The notes beneath the pieces are model-generated. The model was not told the DNA's origin. It saw only the letters and a list, made by a program, of their open reading frames with translations, and did not search any database. Positions 23,429-36,010 of a stretch of 64,000 nucleotides of DNA are shown here, one piece after another; the first letter of the stretch is position 1; each line of letters starts with the position of its first letter. This DNA comes from Erythrocercus mccallii (taxonomy: Eukaryota; Chordata; Aves; Passeriformes; Dicruridae). The DNA lies in assembly GCA_013397435.1 (NCBI GenBank), contig VZRG01000346.1, positions 372,001 to 436,000 of the forward strand, given 5' to 3'. The translations under genes were made by a program, and so were the position numbers.

Positions 23429-25011
23429 AAAGGACAAAATATAGTATCACCTCAGGAGTAATTTCTTTCCCACTATTGGCTTCAGAGGAGCCTAAGGTGA
23501 CTTACTCAGGCTTAAGTATGTAAATGGAAATTTCCAGAGCTAAGTGAGATGAATACTGCCCTGAATATTTTGATCTTTCAGTTGAATGAATGGATATCTC
23601 TCCAAAGATGCTTTCCTTCCATTGAATAATATTTTAAAAACATTAAGAAGTTCCCATAACAAAACTCAAGCACTTTACATTAATTGTATCTGTTTAAAAC
23701 ACATTTTCTTTTTACTTATCTCTTTGCCAAAATGCCAGAATCCATAATTTACTTGCACATACCTGCAGGCATATTTCTGAAAAGACAACATTAATTTTAG
23801 CTTCCTTTATTTTAAGACTTGCTGAGTGTCCACAGCTCCTGTTAGTCTGTGTTGAAGACATGAATAGAACTTCAACAGAACGTGGTTTCACCAACTTCAA
23901 AAATGTTTGAATGCTTGAAAATGTTGACTTTTTATGTCCATCATACATTCAGATGACTTTGGTATCATGGAGATGACCTTAACTCTTGACATCAGCTTAA
24001 AAACTTGAATAGAAATGGATTTCATTGAATCTGTGGAAAGCAAGCTCTGTGTGCTGCATGATATAGCTGGCATATGAAAGTGATAAAATAATAGATGATT
24101 GTAAAACATTACAAGCAATGACTTATAATTTGACTTGTACTTGGAGCTGCAGGTACTGAAAACACAATGTTTGCTTGATTATTTTGCCAGATAGAGAAAT
24201 GGAAAAGCTTATAATAAGGATTTGCACCAATAAAAACTCCTAATCTTATCTGAATGTACTTTATAAAAAAACCTCATGCTTTCCTTGTCTGGACATGAGG
24301 CAGAAGCTCACAGATACTCTGTGCCAGGCTCCTTTTCTTATGCATTTGCTCTGGTAACTTCTTTTCTCCTTGATTTGTCACTGTGGTAGAGAACTGATGG
24401 CACCAAATTGTTCCTTAGTTGTTCTTCTAATTCATTAGGCAGAGCCAGGCAACAACAACCTGTCTATAACAAAAAGATTTAGATGATGTGCACAGGCATG
24501 GAGGGGATATTCCAGGTATCTTTCCAGTGAGCAAGCACATAATATGTTTGCCCTTTAAGATAGCCTTTCTACTCACAGCACCCCACATGGTTCAAAAAGC
24601 TTTTGGAGAGGGGGAGACATTATCTGAGTCATCTCAGGCCATAGAATCCAGACATTTCTGAGTCAGGTACATGCAGCTACATACATGTATCTAAGCCAGA
24701 GGTTTTATTTAATAGACACAAAATGGGTGACTGTTGCAACCTCAGCCATATTATAATAATGTTGACTATTGTGCACCTGATTTCTAATAAATTTTTTAAA
24801 ATTTTTATAAATCTTATTTGTTTATGGCATTTTCTGCATGATTGAGGTTCTCATGACCAGAGATGTCTTCATGGGAAAATACTTTAAATACAAATAGCAT
24901 AATCTCGTTAAAAGTCTATGGGGACTGTTCTTCAAAAAAATGTGATGTATTCTGGAAGATATTTTAAATTCTTTTTTATTAAAAAAAAATATAGGAGAAA
25001 GGTAATGATAT

Positions 25012-25050
25012 TATTTTTAGTATTTACCAGGTATTTTTAGTATTTACCAT
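25012..25050 (+). repeat. 20-base-period tandem duplication
   Basis: The string TATTTTTAGTATTTACCA occurs twice, at 25012 and 25032, giving an exact short duplication that is probably recent because no mismatch has built up in the shared part. Confidence 0.85.
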
Positions 25051-25299
25051 GTGTGGCAACTATACAATGTACCATCATGAGAGATGTCCTGCTGATGAGG
25101 AAAATTAGATTATTGGAAGAAATATCTAAAGTAAGAGTCATTTAATTGATGAGGACAGGCATTTATAGAAGATGGTAAGAGTTTTGCTTCAGGAAACTAC
25201 ACTATTAGGAGAGTAAAATCTCCTTATATTAAATATTTAATACTTTTCTTGGTGATACGTGGCACACGCATTGTTTGGCACTGACAGTGAGCAGATTTG

Positions 25300-26290
25300 A
25301 GCAGGGCTGGACATGTTCAGGTCTTGGTGTTTTTCCTTAGAAACCTTAGCTCTGTGTTTGTGTCTGAGCTTGGGTGCTAGAGCTTTTTGGGGAGAACATC
25401 AAGGAGAAAGTTTCGCAATCCTGTTGCCAATGAAGATTTTTGACCTTGCTACCTAAAAAGCAGGACAAGCCTGGGATGGTGAAAAGCTGGAGACGTGTCC
25501 CTGCTCCACCCCAATGAGGTAAGACAGTTTTCCAATGGCTTGGACTGGTAGATTGGAAAAATGACTTGTTCTTTTGTGTATTTGTTTTCCAAAAGGGCCA
25601 ATCCTTTGCCAGCCTTGTCCTTGTCCTTTAGACCTCTGGTGTGTTTAATTCACATACTGAATTGTTTTCATCTGTGCTAAGTTTTTTGCCATGCAGATGG
25701 TACCTGTGTGGTACCTGCAGGTTTTGCAACCAGGTGAGTCTCCTGCACTCAGCTGCTCTATGAGGTGAAACAGCTTTAGCGTGCCCCGTGCTTTGTCTGC
25801 AGTGCAGGGCAGAGTCAGGCAGGGTTATTTTTTGGCTGGGGAGCTATTTATTTTTGTTGAGACTCTGTCACATATGTTTTGCAATTGCCTTTCTGGCCTT
25901 CCTCCCCCTTTTCCAGTATGTACTTCAGTGGAAGTCTTGGCACATCCTGACAATGTGATGGTGCTTATTACTCACGAACATATTGTCTCACTTTTGATTG
26001 AATGTCAGCACTTCTTTGATCATGTTCCTTCTGCCTGAATTAATTAGGGCAGGAGTGACACACTCCTCCGTGGGCCTTGGCTGGCCTTTAGCCCTATATC
26101 TTTGCAAGGAGGTTTGTCATGCAATTGAATGGGCATTAAGTCATGAGGAACTGGGAGAATGCAGTGAGAGGAGATCAAGATCTTACTGCTCCTGGGAGCA
26201 GAGCTCTTCCTATCAGGCTACATCAGGGTTGTATTTGGGCCTGGTTTACTTAAAGTATGTCTTAGTTTTGCCCCTTTGGGCCATGTAAAA
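25300..26290 (+). mobile_element. Decayed Tx1-group (L1-type) LINE reverse transcriptase
   Basis: The + strand translation keeps, in the correct order, the reverse-transcriptase landmarks of Tx1-like elements. A GLD remnant lies at 25306. LTLLPKK is at 25440-25460, followed in the same frame by SWRRV at 25485-25499 (family NWRPV). VQGRVRQG at 25802-25825 (family GRGVRQGCPLSG, RT block 4) is followed by GELFIF. LAHPDNVMVL at 25937-25966 stands where the family has AYADDV.V, so the catalytic YADD is eroded to HPDN. IN-stop-GRSDTLL at 26039 on stands for INWGKS. The part from 25781 to about 26150 stays in one frame. Its stops are those expected from decay: TGA for CGA just before IN, and TAG for TGG inside it. 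After 26150 the frame shifts and NWENAV follows, like the family's NWEGVV. The finger-to-palm part between 25500 and 25780 is largely missing or scrambled. Tx1 elements encode an endonuclease and a reverse transcriptase for target-primed retrotransposition. CR1 is excluded because CR1 has GVPQGS and FADD at these places. The element boundaries are uncertain. Confidence 0.8.
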
Positions 26291-28498
26291 GGAAGATTTT
26301 TCATATTTCTTCTCTGTTCCATGCTGTACTGGCTACTGGTTTTGTTTTTGAGTGTTTTGCTTGCTCTACCCAGATTTGCTCTAACTCTGTGTTTATTTTT
26401 ACTGTCCAGCAAAGACCAGACCATGCACAAGCTCCAGCAGTTCTCCTGATATGTGGAATCAGATTTCAGGCTTGTGTCATGCCTCATTCCTTTACTGTGG
26501 AGTATAAAGTCGCAAGGAGAAACAGAAGAAAAAAGACTGGATGGGACCAGGTCTTTCCCTTTCTACAGTCATTTTTATCTGTTCCTATTTATTTTTCCCC
26601 CTCTAGGAATTCCAGTGTAGGTTTATAAGCAGCTGTGGTGTATTCGAAAATTTTAAATTGGATCAGGGAAAACTACCTGTTTTGAAAACCTGTCAATGTA
26701 AATTACTTCTCAGTAATTTACAGCATTGCTGTATGTTGAATTAATTCAGACAGTAAACTTGTATATGTCTAGTATCAATTTATTAAACAGTAGGTTCCTG
26801 AGCATGGCTTTTTGGTGTTTTTTTTTACACAAGCAACCGATTTTGAAGTGGTTATTTTTCTGAAATTTCTGCTTTTCTTCTTTACCATGTGTTTTCTGTA
26901 ATTTTGTGGTTTAAAGAATCTTACAAATCAAACCTAGCCTTTTCTTGTTTCAGATTTCTCTAGTGGTGAAGAAAAAACATGTGTGTATGAATAAGCTGGT
27001 GCACGCCTGTTCATAGGCAGGGTTATGGCAGAGATGGTGGGAGAAGCAAGTGTTGTGATCCTTTGGGTCTGTCACTGGTACATAAAAGTAGACAGTATCC
27101 TCATGTTTCCAGATTCAGGCGAGCGTGCTTCTTCCCATTGCATGGTTCCTTTGAACTCGAAACATCCAGGAAAGGGTTCCACATTTCCCAGCCATCCAAT
27201 ACTTCTAGAAAAATACTTATTTTTGTTTTTGTGGTAATAAAGCCAGGAAGTGGGAAAAAGGCAGTCATAGTCCTAATTCATGATCAAAAATAGTAATAAA
27301 AAATATTGGCCAAAATCAACACCAGAGTAAATTGGGTGAAGAAAACTTGCTGTAAATCTGTTCTGGGTAAAATATTTTGATGAGTCTGTTTCTCTAACTT
27401 TTCCTTTATTCAATTTGTTAAGATAGTTTTAAAATTTTTTTCAGCTATAGAAGGTTAGTATCAAATTACTACAGAATGGGGACATTCCTGACTCCAGAGG
27501 TTCTTTTCTGCCCTTCGTCTCCATCATCTCGAACTTCATGTCACAATCACAGAAATTGTCAGAACCTGACTTCTCTTTCCTCTTCATCTCTGCAAATACC
27601 TGTTCATGCCTTAATCAATTTGGATCTCGTCTCTCCGAGTGCCCGCTACTGTGTTCTTCCTAAGTCTTTCTTTCTAATCATGTTCTACAAGGAAGCAAGT
27701 TGAACTATGCGAAGAAAACAAAAAAGAAGAAATAAAGTCCAGACTTGTGTCTGGTATAAATGAATGAAACTTCAGTGACCCTGCTGTTGTCACTAGAATT
27801 ATGCTGATTTTACACCAGTCCAGAAAGTCTGTCTTGGCATATGCTGTAATTTTTCTTTGCTTCATGAAAGCCTTTTCTATTTTCTATAAGCAATTTTTAA
27901 AAAAAATTTTGATCATATCTAGTCAGTGAATGATGACTTTCACTATATATTCACCTAGAAACAGGTATAGTACCATACTGCTTATTATTACTAAATTGTT
28001 TGTTTTCTCCTGCTTGAACAGTTTTAGTCGTGACCCAGAGCTAGCTGACTACTACTCATAAATAACTAATAGCTAGTATTCTGTGTGCATGATGAAAATA
28101 GATTTGTATAAATTATGGGACAATTAAATATGGCAAATTCTCACAATTAAGTAGATGCTTGCCAGTGATTCACTGGCAGAAAAAAACCCAGCTGATGCCT
28201 TCAGATACTTTATTCACAATGGCTGTTTTTTTCCAGTTCTCTCAGAGAAAGTGTGACTGTTAAAAAAGGGTTTATCTTTCTTTTAGACCAGCTGCTTGTG
28301 CCACTATCCAGCTCTTCTCCTTCAAATTTCTTTCCTTTTTTGTTTTGTTTTGCTGATCTCTTTACTCAGGCATTCCACTTGCATCTATCCTCTCCCCAGC
28401 TCCTCTTCCATTTACTCAGGCTGAGGTTTTTTGAAGTAGTGATGTCTTGGAATTTTAATGAGGAGATGGATAGCATTGACATTTGCCCCATGTCAACT
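26291..28498. other. Unique non-coding stretch
   Basis: No gene is recognised. The first 350 bases could be the eroded 3' part of the preceding LINE, but no motif could be matched. The frame at 26389-26628 (+), with VARRNRRKKTGW, is unassigned. The frames at 27025-27237 and 27063-27293 overlap on the same strand and lack domains. The 123-residue frame at 28253-28624 runs into a CR1 fragment and is not a gene. Confidence 0.5.
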
Positions 28499-28579
28499 AT
28501 CATGGAATACCTGAGGTATGAAGGCACCTCTGGAGATCATCTAGTCCAAACCATTTGCTCAGAGCTGGGTCAACTAAAA
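28499..28579 (-). mobile_element. Short CR1 3'-end fragment
   Basis: On the + strand ATCATGGAATACCTGAGG, then GGCACCTCTGGAGATCATCT, AGTCCAAACCATTTGCTCA and CTGGGTCAACTA follow the reverse complement of the CR1 3' end. The ATCATGGAAT at the left is the remnant of the terminal octamers. Only the last 80 bases or so of the element can be recognised. Confidence 0.75.
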
Positions 28580-31500
28580 TATACATTTAGATGTATTTTC
28601 TTGTCTGGAACTAGAGTGGGTTAGTGTCTTTCTACACCAGTTTAACAGTAGAAAAATCTTTTGGTGCTCAGCAAGCCTGTGTGTTTATGCACAGCACCAC
28701 ACGCAGCCATGCAGACATGACCAGAGACTGTAGGTGTTGGATAGCCACTCATGTTGCAAGCCCGAGTCCTCTCCTGCCTTTTGAATGCTCTTCCATAATG
28801 ACCAGTATGTGTCCACTCCATAATAATATCCTATGCATATAAGGAAATGTTCACTGGCTGCATGTATTTCAACAATACATTTAGGAATGCACATGGTATA
28901 GTGATATTCTGGGAGCAGCCTTTTCAAGAGAGTCAAGTTCTGCTCTATTTTTGAAACTGCAATTCAATGCATAGTTAATTGCTGGCCCAGCTGATACCAC
29001 TTATTTATCTCACTTCCTGAATTAAAGGCACAAACAAGTAATAGGGTTCTAAATGTCAGTACTTGTACATGAGCTTGAATAGCAATGCAAAATATAGAAA
29101 GTAGAAGAAAAGATTCACGCTGCTGTGTTTTCCTGCATAATGTGTATTGGATAATTTCAGCTGTCTTTGGCTGTGTTACTTCTGGATCTTCTGGAAAGTA
29201 TGATACTAAGCAAGAACATTAAAAACAAAACATATGCTAGGAAAAATAAGTAAAACAAAATGAAATCTCCAATGTTATTTTTATTTTATATCGCCACTAA
29301 AGAGAGAAGAGTACTAAAGCAGAATAATCTGGAAATATGCCTAGACTGGCAGTTTTGGCAGCTAGTATATTTCTTACTTCATTGATACTAAATGAGCAAA
29401 TCTCAAATCTCATTATACATTTTTTTCTGGGAATCCTCTTAAAAGGCTCCCCTTGAAAGGTGGTAGAATATGGTCAAATCACGGGATATCCTTAACAAGC
29501 ATAACTGGTTCTTGGGTTAGGAGGGATGTATGTAAAAATGTATCCAGATTTGAGAGTACAGTCCTTTTCCCATTATTTTTTTATTTAATAGGTAGAGAAA
29601 GAGCATATTGCTCTCTTGCTCCTGGAGATAATTTGACTGTGCCATTGATGTTTAGGATCACTTGCTCAATTTGTTTTTAAGAATTATCGATTGTCTTGGT
29701 GCTGCATTACTGCACCACTCTGTGTTATCCTGTATTAGGGAAGGGGAGGTGTGCTTTCTGTCCAAATGTGCTTTCTGTAAGAGAAACATTGTGTACAGAG
29801 GTGGCTGAACTGGTTGTATCTTTGGCTTAGTAAGAAGTGGAAATGACAACTAGAGTCAAGTTTGTTTTCCATTGTCACCTCTTCAGTTGCCATTGGCTGT
29901 AAACTGATCAAATAGATTAATTTCCACTTTGGCTGTTATTTTGAGTTTCTTTTCCTGCTTCAAGTTAAAGTTGCTCAAAAAGTGATTTCAGGGATGTCTT
30001 AATGTTTGCCCAGTGAAGATAAAATATTATACAGCCTTTTCATTAAGTAGGTCTACCGTGATCTAAGTTTTGGCCAAATTGTTTTATCTGTGAAGTTTTG
30101 AAAGTGAGAATAAAGATGACTATTGCTATCCTTGAGAAAACCAACAAAACTTTCATTTGTTAAAGTGTCTGAGAAATTCCATTTCCATAGTCAACCCAAA
30201 TATCTCTGAAAGCTCCATACACATCAAGTGTGGGCCAGGCTGAAACAGCAGCCTCTGTGTGGGGCTGCTCCTGGGAAAATTTATTGCACCTTCCAGAGGA
30301 CAAGGGGGTAAACCCAGAACCTGCCCTGTCTTATCCTCTCAACAGTCTCCTGGCTGTAACTCCAAAACTTAGAGAGAGGGAAAATATGGATGATTCAGAG
30401 ACAACCTGGCTGAGAGGGGAGAAGCAGTGAGGAAAGGAATTGGTTAGGGAACAGTGACAAGACGTGAGTTGCAACCAGGGGAAAAAGAATGCAAAAGCAG
30501 AAAAGATGACATGGCAAACAGGGAAAACAGGGACAAGATAAGGGTTGGAGCAGGTTGGAAAGATGGTAATATGAGGCACAGAACAAAGAGCTTGAAACAA
30601 GAAAGGAGTGCTCCTTCTTGATCAGGTGCCTTGAAAATATGTACCTTCCTGTTTAAAGGGAAGGCTCAGTGTTCATGTTAATATACTTGGCTGGGCTGTA
30701 AACATGATGCTCAGCATGCCTCCTCCAGGTTATAGATGAATTAGGTAAACAGTACAATCCTGGGTTTGTTCCCTGTGTTACTTCGCTTCTGCTGGTCTCC
30801 AAGTTGAGTACAACCCACTAATCACTACATGCTGCACCCAATCATTAATCTGTGTTTTTTTAAAAAAGCCTTATCATTTATTACAAGTCTCAACTGCATT
30901 TGAGGTTTAGCTTTCCTGACATTCTTTGTTTACTTGCTGGATTGGAAATATTTTTATGACAGTTATATCCAAATTTTGTACACATCCTTTAAAGAACATT
31001 GTGCCTCTTACTCAGTCTTTCAGTATCTACAGCAACTGCAGTAGTCATCAAGACAGAAAGGTGAAAAAATAAAAAATTACATGGTAACTGTATGTCCTTT
31101 AATGTAAATGTAATTTCAAGAGGAATCACATAGCTCAAACCCAATCTAGGTAAAATATACAATCAGTTCATTTTCAGGTTTAACAAAGACTTTTGATTTT
31201 TTTTTAGGAGGAGAGATGGTTTAATTTTAGCTTGAATTTATTATACAGCCTCTTTAAATTTGAAACCAGCAATCTCCTGACCTCTCATCTGCTCTGCCTC
31301 TGATCATGGGACACACACCTGCAGATCTTGTAGTCACTGTCTCTGTAACCTATTTTCTTCTGGTTTTAGCAACACATATATAAAACACAGAACTAAATTC
31401 CCACTCTTATGCCTGGGAAAAAGGAAGTGCTACATCTGGAAGCATGGTCAAACTTTTTTTTTCCACTGGACAGAAAAAGCATTGAAGGAAGAACCATCTG

Positions 31501-31607
31501 GAAGATCACAATTGCCATGAGCATTAGAAATTTTACTTCATCATTCTTACAAAAATAGTCCCTACTTGGGTATTCCTGTCCTCATATCTGACCTCCTCTC
31601 AAATTTT
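28580..31607. other. Unique non-coding stretch
   Basis: No gene or known repeat is recognised. Frames at 28624-28842 (+), 28685-28936 (-), 29453-29680 (+), 30230-30430 (+) and 30331-30600 (-) are short, some overlap on opposite strands, and none shows a domain. Confidence 0.55.
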
Positions 31608-31671
31608 CATAGCAGCCCTTTCAAGTAATTATGCACTTGCTATCCTCATTTCACAAACAGTGAACTGCAGT
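31608..31671 (-). mobile_element. Possible L2/MIR-type 3' tail
   Basis: CATAGCAGCCCTTTCAAGTA, then TATCCTCATTTCACAAACAG and TGAACTGCAG resemble the reverse complement of the shared 3' region of L2 and MIR, usually read 'acaaccctgtgaggtagg ... tatccccattttacagatgaggaaactgagg'. The match is short and no other part of either element is visible, so this is a tentative call. Confidence 0.4.
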
Positions 31672-32384
31672 CATTATTTTGAACTACTTAATTTTATGCT
31701 GAAGGTGGATTTAGACACCTTGATTGAGAAAAGCTCACCAGCCTGATTACTTTTGGTAGCGACCCAATGCCCTCTGCTCCACAAAGTTCCTCCATAGGAC
31801 CTTGTGGATGCTGTCACTTGCTCTCTTCACTGCCCACTGTGTTCATCAGCAGTGTAGGGATAGAGGGAGTGGTCCTGGACACAGCCATCTGCCAAGGGAC
31901 CGCACCCCATGGAGTCTTTCTGAGCTCACCAGAGGCACTCAGAAAGGGATGAGGTTGATTTGAAGGGCAGCAGTTGTGTCCCCGTTTCACCCAGGGTGAC
32001 AGCTGGAGAAGTTGTGGATGGAGGACAAGGCTAGCACAAGGTGTGTCCTAGCTCAGAAATAAGGGAAGCAGTGCAGCAGTGGGATGCCTGACCTAAGCTT
32101 CAATCCTTTTTTCTAGCAAACAGCTTCCTTCCTGTTTAGCAAAGGCAACCCCTTTTGCTGCGTTTTGTACCTGAGTGCTCCAAATGAAGGTAAGAGGGCA
32201 GAGGTGCTCGCTGGAGCACTGGGGCTCCCAAAGTACCACGTGCATAGCCAGAGCTCTCCTGTTAGGGACACAGCCAAGCTTGGAAGTGCAAGGCAAACTG
32301 TTCAAGCACTGAGTGCTTGCTGTTTTGAATGCTGCATGTCCAGCAGTTCTGATAATCTTGAATTAATCCCCATCAATGTAAGGG
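31672..32384. other. Unique stretch, more GC-rich than its surroundings
   Basis: The part at 31750-32170 is visibly richer in G and C than the flanks but has few CpG, so it is not a CpG island. The 61-residue frame at 31767-31952 (+) and the 70-residue frame at 32093-32305 (-) have no recognised domain. Confidence 0.5.
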
Positions 32385-32579
32385 AGATGAGGAGAAAAAT
32401 TCCTCGAATGAAAATTGCAAGGAAAGGACGAGAGAAGTTTTGGATGTCCCATCCATGGAACAAGGCCAGGCTGGACTGGACTTTGAGCATCTAGTCTAGT
32501 GAGAGGTGCGTCAGCCCAAGGAAGGGAGCTGCATGATCTCTAAGGTTCTTTCCAATGCAAACCATTCTAAGATTCTGTG
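32385..32579 (+). mobile_element. CR1 3'-end fragment with octamer tail
   Basis: AGAGAAGTTTTGGATGTCCC, CATCCATGGAACAAGGCCAG, GCTGGACTGGACTTTGAGCA, TCTAGTCTAGTGAGAGGTG and TGCATGATCTCTAAGGTTC follow the CR1 end of ORF2 and the 3' UTR step by step. The copy closes with AACCATTCTAAGATTCTGTG, a good terminal octamer pair. A weaker match (AGGAGAAAAATTCCTC) extends it leftward to about 32385. It is truncated at the 5' end and non-coding. Confidence 0.85.
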
Positions 32580-35500
32580 GCAATACAGGGCATGTGAAAT
32601 ATCTTGGTAAATTCAAGAAATTTATCTATACACAAGTGTGCACATACACCCATGCACATGTAAAAATTTCTGCCTATATTTAGCGATATTATGAATATGT
32701 AAATATAAACAGAACAACACGAAAATGTCTGCTAATTTTATTTGACATATTTATATTGATTCCATTTGAATAATTGGACCATTTTTATGACTGTATGTCA
32801 CAGCCAAAAGGAGTTCAACAGCTGATTTTCTGTTTATTCATAACTCAGTGTCAAAATACAGATTACTTTTATCTCATCTTTTTCTGAAAACATGGGGTTA
32901 AGCTATTTGAATCCTATTGAAGCTATTTCAAGCTTGGGAAAATGACCTTATTATATTCAGAAACACTTTTTCACATCACTTTATTTGGAACTCTTTCTTT
33001 GACTAGAATTGAGGAACACGACAATTCTAAAATAGCTTATGAAGTCTAGCTTATTACTATTTTCTTAGTAATCAGATGAATTCTTCAGTTTCTGCTTTAA
33101 ATACCACTTTTCAAAGAAGAAACATTGCATCCTTTTTTAAAAAAGAACTTTGTATTTGCTCAAAAATCAGACAGTGAACGAATATTTTTTAGTGACAATC
33201 CTTTTCTGTATTTTTGTCTAGCTAGCCTCATTTTCACAGCTTTTATATTGTCCACGTCTCTTGCCAGACTTTGAGAGTTGTGAGGTGTTTCTTTTGTTTG
33301 TTTTGCTTTGATAGCCTTGACACTAAAATTCAAGATTTCCAGACACTCCTTGCCCACTGCCAAAGGGTTAAAGAAGAGCATTGCCTTGTTTGGTAGGTTT
33401 TTCCATGCTTTTATGGCTCTGCAAAAGGCAACATCCAAAGCAGTAAAAACAAAAGGCACTGAAATGCAGATTTACTATGTTTTTTCCACCTTCGTCATTG
33501 TATGAGACTTGCCTCTACACCCATTTTACTGTGGAAGCAGCACAAAGAATACTGCTCTTTAAAAGGAATCTGTCACTGGCCAGTATGATGATGATGATCA
33601 TAAACAATCTTGTGTGATTTTCTCTTCTTATTACTATGGGGTCTCTTCTTTCAAGAAAGGTATGACCTTGGGACATCACAGAATTTTGCAGTGAACATCA
33701 ACTGTTCTTTTTTTCCAGAGTTTTCACTTTTTTTCCAAAATATTATCATTTCTGAATTCTCTTCTTATTAGATGGTATTTGTGGGCCATTTTCATACATG
33801 CCTGTCTGATGCCCATTCTATTCTATGGACTTGCTGACAGCAGATTCCAAGGGTTGTCAGGTGGAGAGCTGAGAGGATGAAAGAGGATGGCAAGCTTACA
33901 GAGTGTATTGGCATGTTTATTTGCAGTGTCATATTCAGTCAAAATCAACATTTATAACTCAGCTCCCTCATGTCATTCTCAACCATGGTGTAAAATGAGA
34001 TTGTCTTCTCATCTTCATGTTGAAAATTAAAATTTTCAGTTGGTTAATGTGGTTAAACTTGTCTACTGCTGCTTTGGCAGACAGGGGAAAAAAAACAGAC
34101 AAATGAGAATATTATGAGAATTAGATTTTGAAATGACACAAAGTATCTTTCCTGTCAGCAGAAGAATAATGTTCAGTTGAACTGATATACCTTTCTCATT
34201 GCATTCTCAGTGTAATGCAATATAGCTGTTTCTGAACAGGGATATATCTTTTATAGGCATTAAGGAGAAGAGAGAACATTTTATTGAGTTTGTGAAACTG
34301 TCTGACTATTGCCAAAGCCTAAAACCCCCTCTTAAACTCCCCTTTTCTCTCTGAAAAAGAAGGGTCCTTGTTTTTTTCTTAACTGCATCTGTTTTGCTGA
34401 CACTCTCGCAGTTTCTCCAATAAAGAAACAAAGTAATAATAACTAATGCCAGGAATAATTATTCAGTGTCTCCAGCAGGTATGAATGTCATGTTGTCAAC
34501 ATGCAAGAGATCAGGGAAGTGACTGCCTAGTAAGATGAAAAGAAGTAACAGAAGCAGTTGGGCTGGTAATCATCCCTCTAAGTAGACCACACTGCACCCT
34601 AAACTAGCTGCTGGTGCAATTAGGTCTCCTCATGCTAAGTACTGCTGAATGGAATTCCTCTGGAATGGCACTTTTTAGGATTATGTGCTACTTTAGGACC
34701 TAGTCTTTGTGCTTCCCCACATGCCTGAGATGACCACAATGCACTGCCACTCTGGCCCCAGGCAGGCAGGCAGTGCCGAGACATCATCATCCTTGTGCTA
34801 CAATGACCAGAACAAGTGTCTGGGCTCTACTGAAAATAGTAACAAGCCTACAGTTTTTGCTTTTAAGGAGCTGAGTAGGAGCAGTGATACATTAGCAGAT
34901 GTTCCACCCTATTCACATATTTTCCATATGACAGATCCTCTGACAAGCAGCTGTCGAGTAATAGAAGGCGAGCAATGTTAGCATCTATGCCTTGGATTGG
35001 TTTCTTATCTTTTCAGCTCAGGCATACTTGTGTTTCAAGCCCCACTGATTTTAAAATTGACTCTCCCACAGCACTTTAAATGTGTACCCACGTAGCACAA
35101 ATTGATTATTATTAAGATGCATCAGATTTTATGTTCAGCTCTCAGATATAATCTCCAGAAGAAGGGCTTTTTCTCTTCTTACTGTCAGTCCCACTGTGAC
35201 TTTGCATCTGAGTAAGGGGTGCAGAATTTGGACTCATCATAAGAGTTAATTTGAAATAATGCTTTCCAAAAACATCTATTGCCTACATCATCTCAGTCTC
35301 CAGTGGCCATAAATCAATACAGCCTCATAGCACTGACTTGGACGGAGATATATTGGTTTTTATGCCAGCCAAGAAGCTGGTCTACATATATGTAAATCAA
35401 AGTCAATGTTGGTTCCCCTCATTATTGACATATTGATGTTCATTGTCTCAATAAGGTAGTTACCTTCCTGGGGTGACAACAAATTATGTATCCTCTGCTC

Positions 35501-35919
35501 TTAGAATTCAATTTGAGAAAATAATATTTTAATCTACATTATTTTGTTCTCCTGTTTGAATCTCAAAATTCAGAATTAATCTGACTTAATATTTGTACAA
35601 ATTACCCATGGTAGTAATTTTTCATTCTTATGAGGCCCCTCTGATGTCATTAAAATTAATGGCAAATGGTAATCCTTTCAATTTTCATCCCTCTTTGGAA
35701 AATGAGTCAATGACTATTTAATGTCATCTTATTATGGTTCCCTAGTAACTTTTAGTTTAATCAGTGATGGCTACATTTGTTGAAAGAATTCTGCCAGTGT
35801 TCTGCTCCCTTCTCACAGGGTAAATTTCCCCAATCCAGTAACTGTGATCAGGCACTAAGTGACACACGTCCCAGCTGCAGGTAATATGGAAATGCTCAAA
35901 TTCAAATTCGCAAGTCAAC
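32580..35919. other. Long unique non-coding stretch
   Basis: No gene or known repeat is recognised. The 90-residue frame at 34709-34981 (+) is balanced in composition and lies in a locally more complex part, but no family match or splice context supports it. Frames at 33160-33459 (-) and 33308-33505 (+) are mutual shadows. Confidence 0.5.
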
Positions 35920-36010
35920 TGTATATCAGTTGCTGTGACCTCTTCTGAACATTTTCATCTTGCTTCCTTTTAAAGTAGTCTTGACCACATTGTACCTATC
36001 TTTCCTTCTT
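35920..36010 (-). mobile_element. Possible ancient CR1/L3 scrap
   Basis: CTCTTCTGAACATTTTCATC, CTTGCTTCCTTTTAAAGTAG and CTTGACCACATTGTACC resemble the old CR1 block 'cttttctgaaccttttccaattc ... cttttttgagat.gggcgaccacatctgcac'. The match is short and diverged, so this is a low-confidence assignment to the lineage also seen at 9990 and 42856. Confidence 0.35.

Larger units (their letters stand above)
23276..25299. other. Unique non-coding stretch
   Basis: No gene is recognised. It holds a short AAC array (23412-23428) and a 20-base-period duplication (25012-25050). No endonuclease domain belonging to the LINE relic that follows could be seen in the last kilobase. Confidence 0.5.

Noticed and set aside
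34709..34981. 90-residue + strand frame with balanced composition
   Set aside because: No homology recognised and no convincing acceptor or donor; conservation data would be needed.
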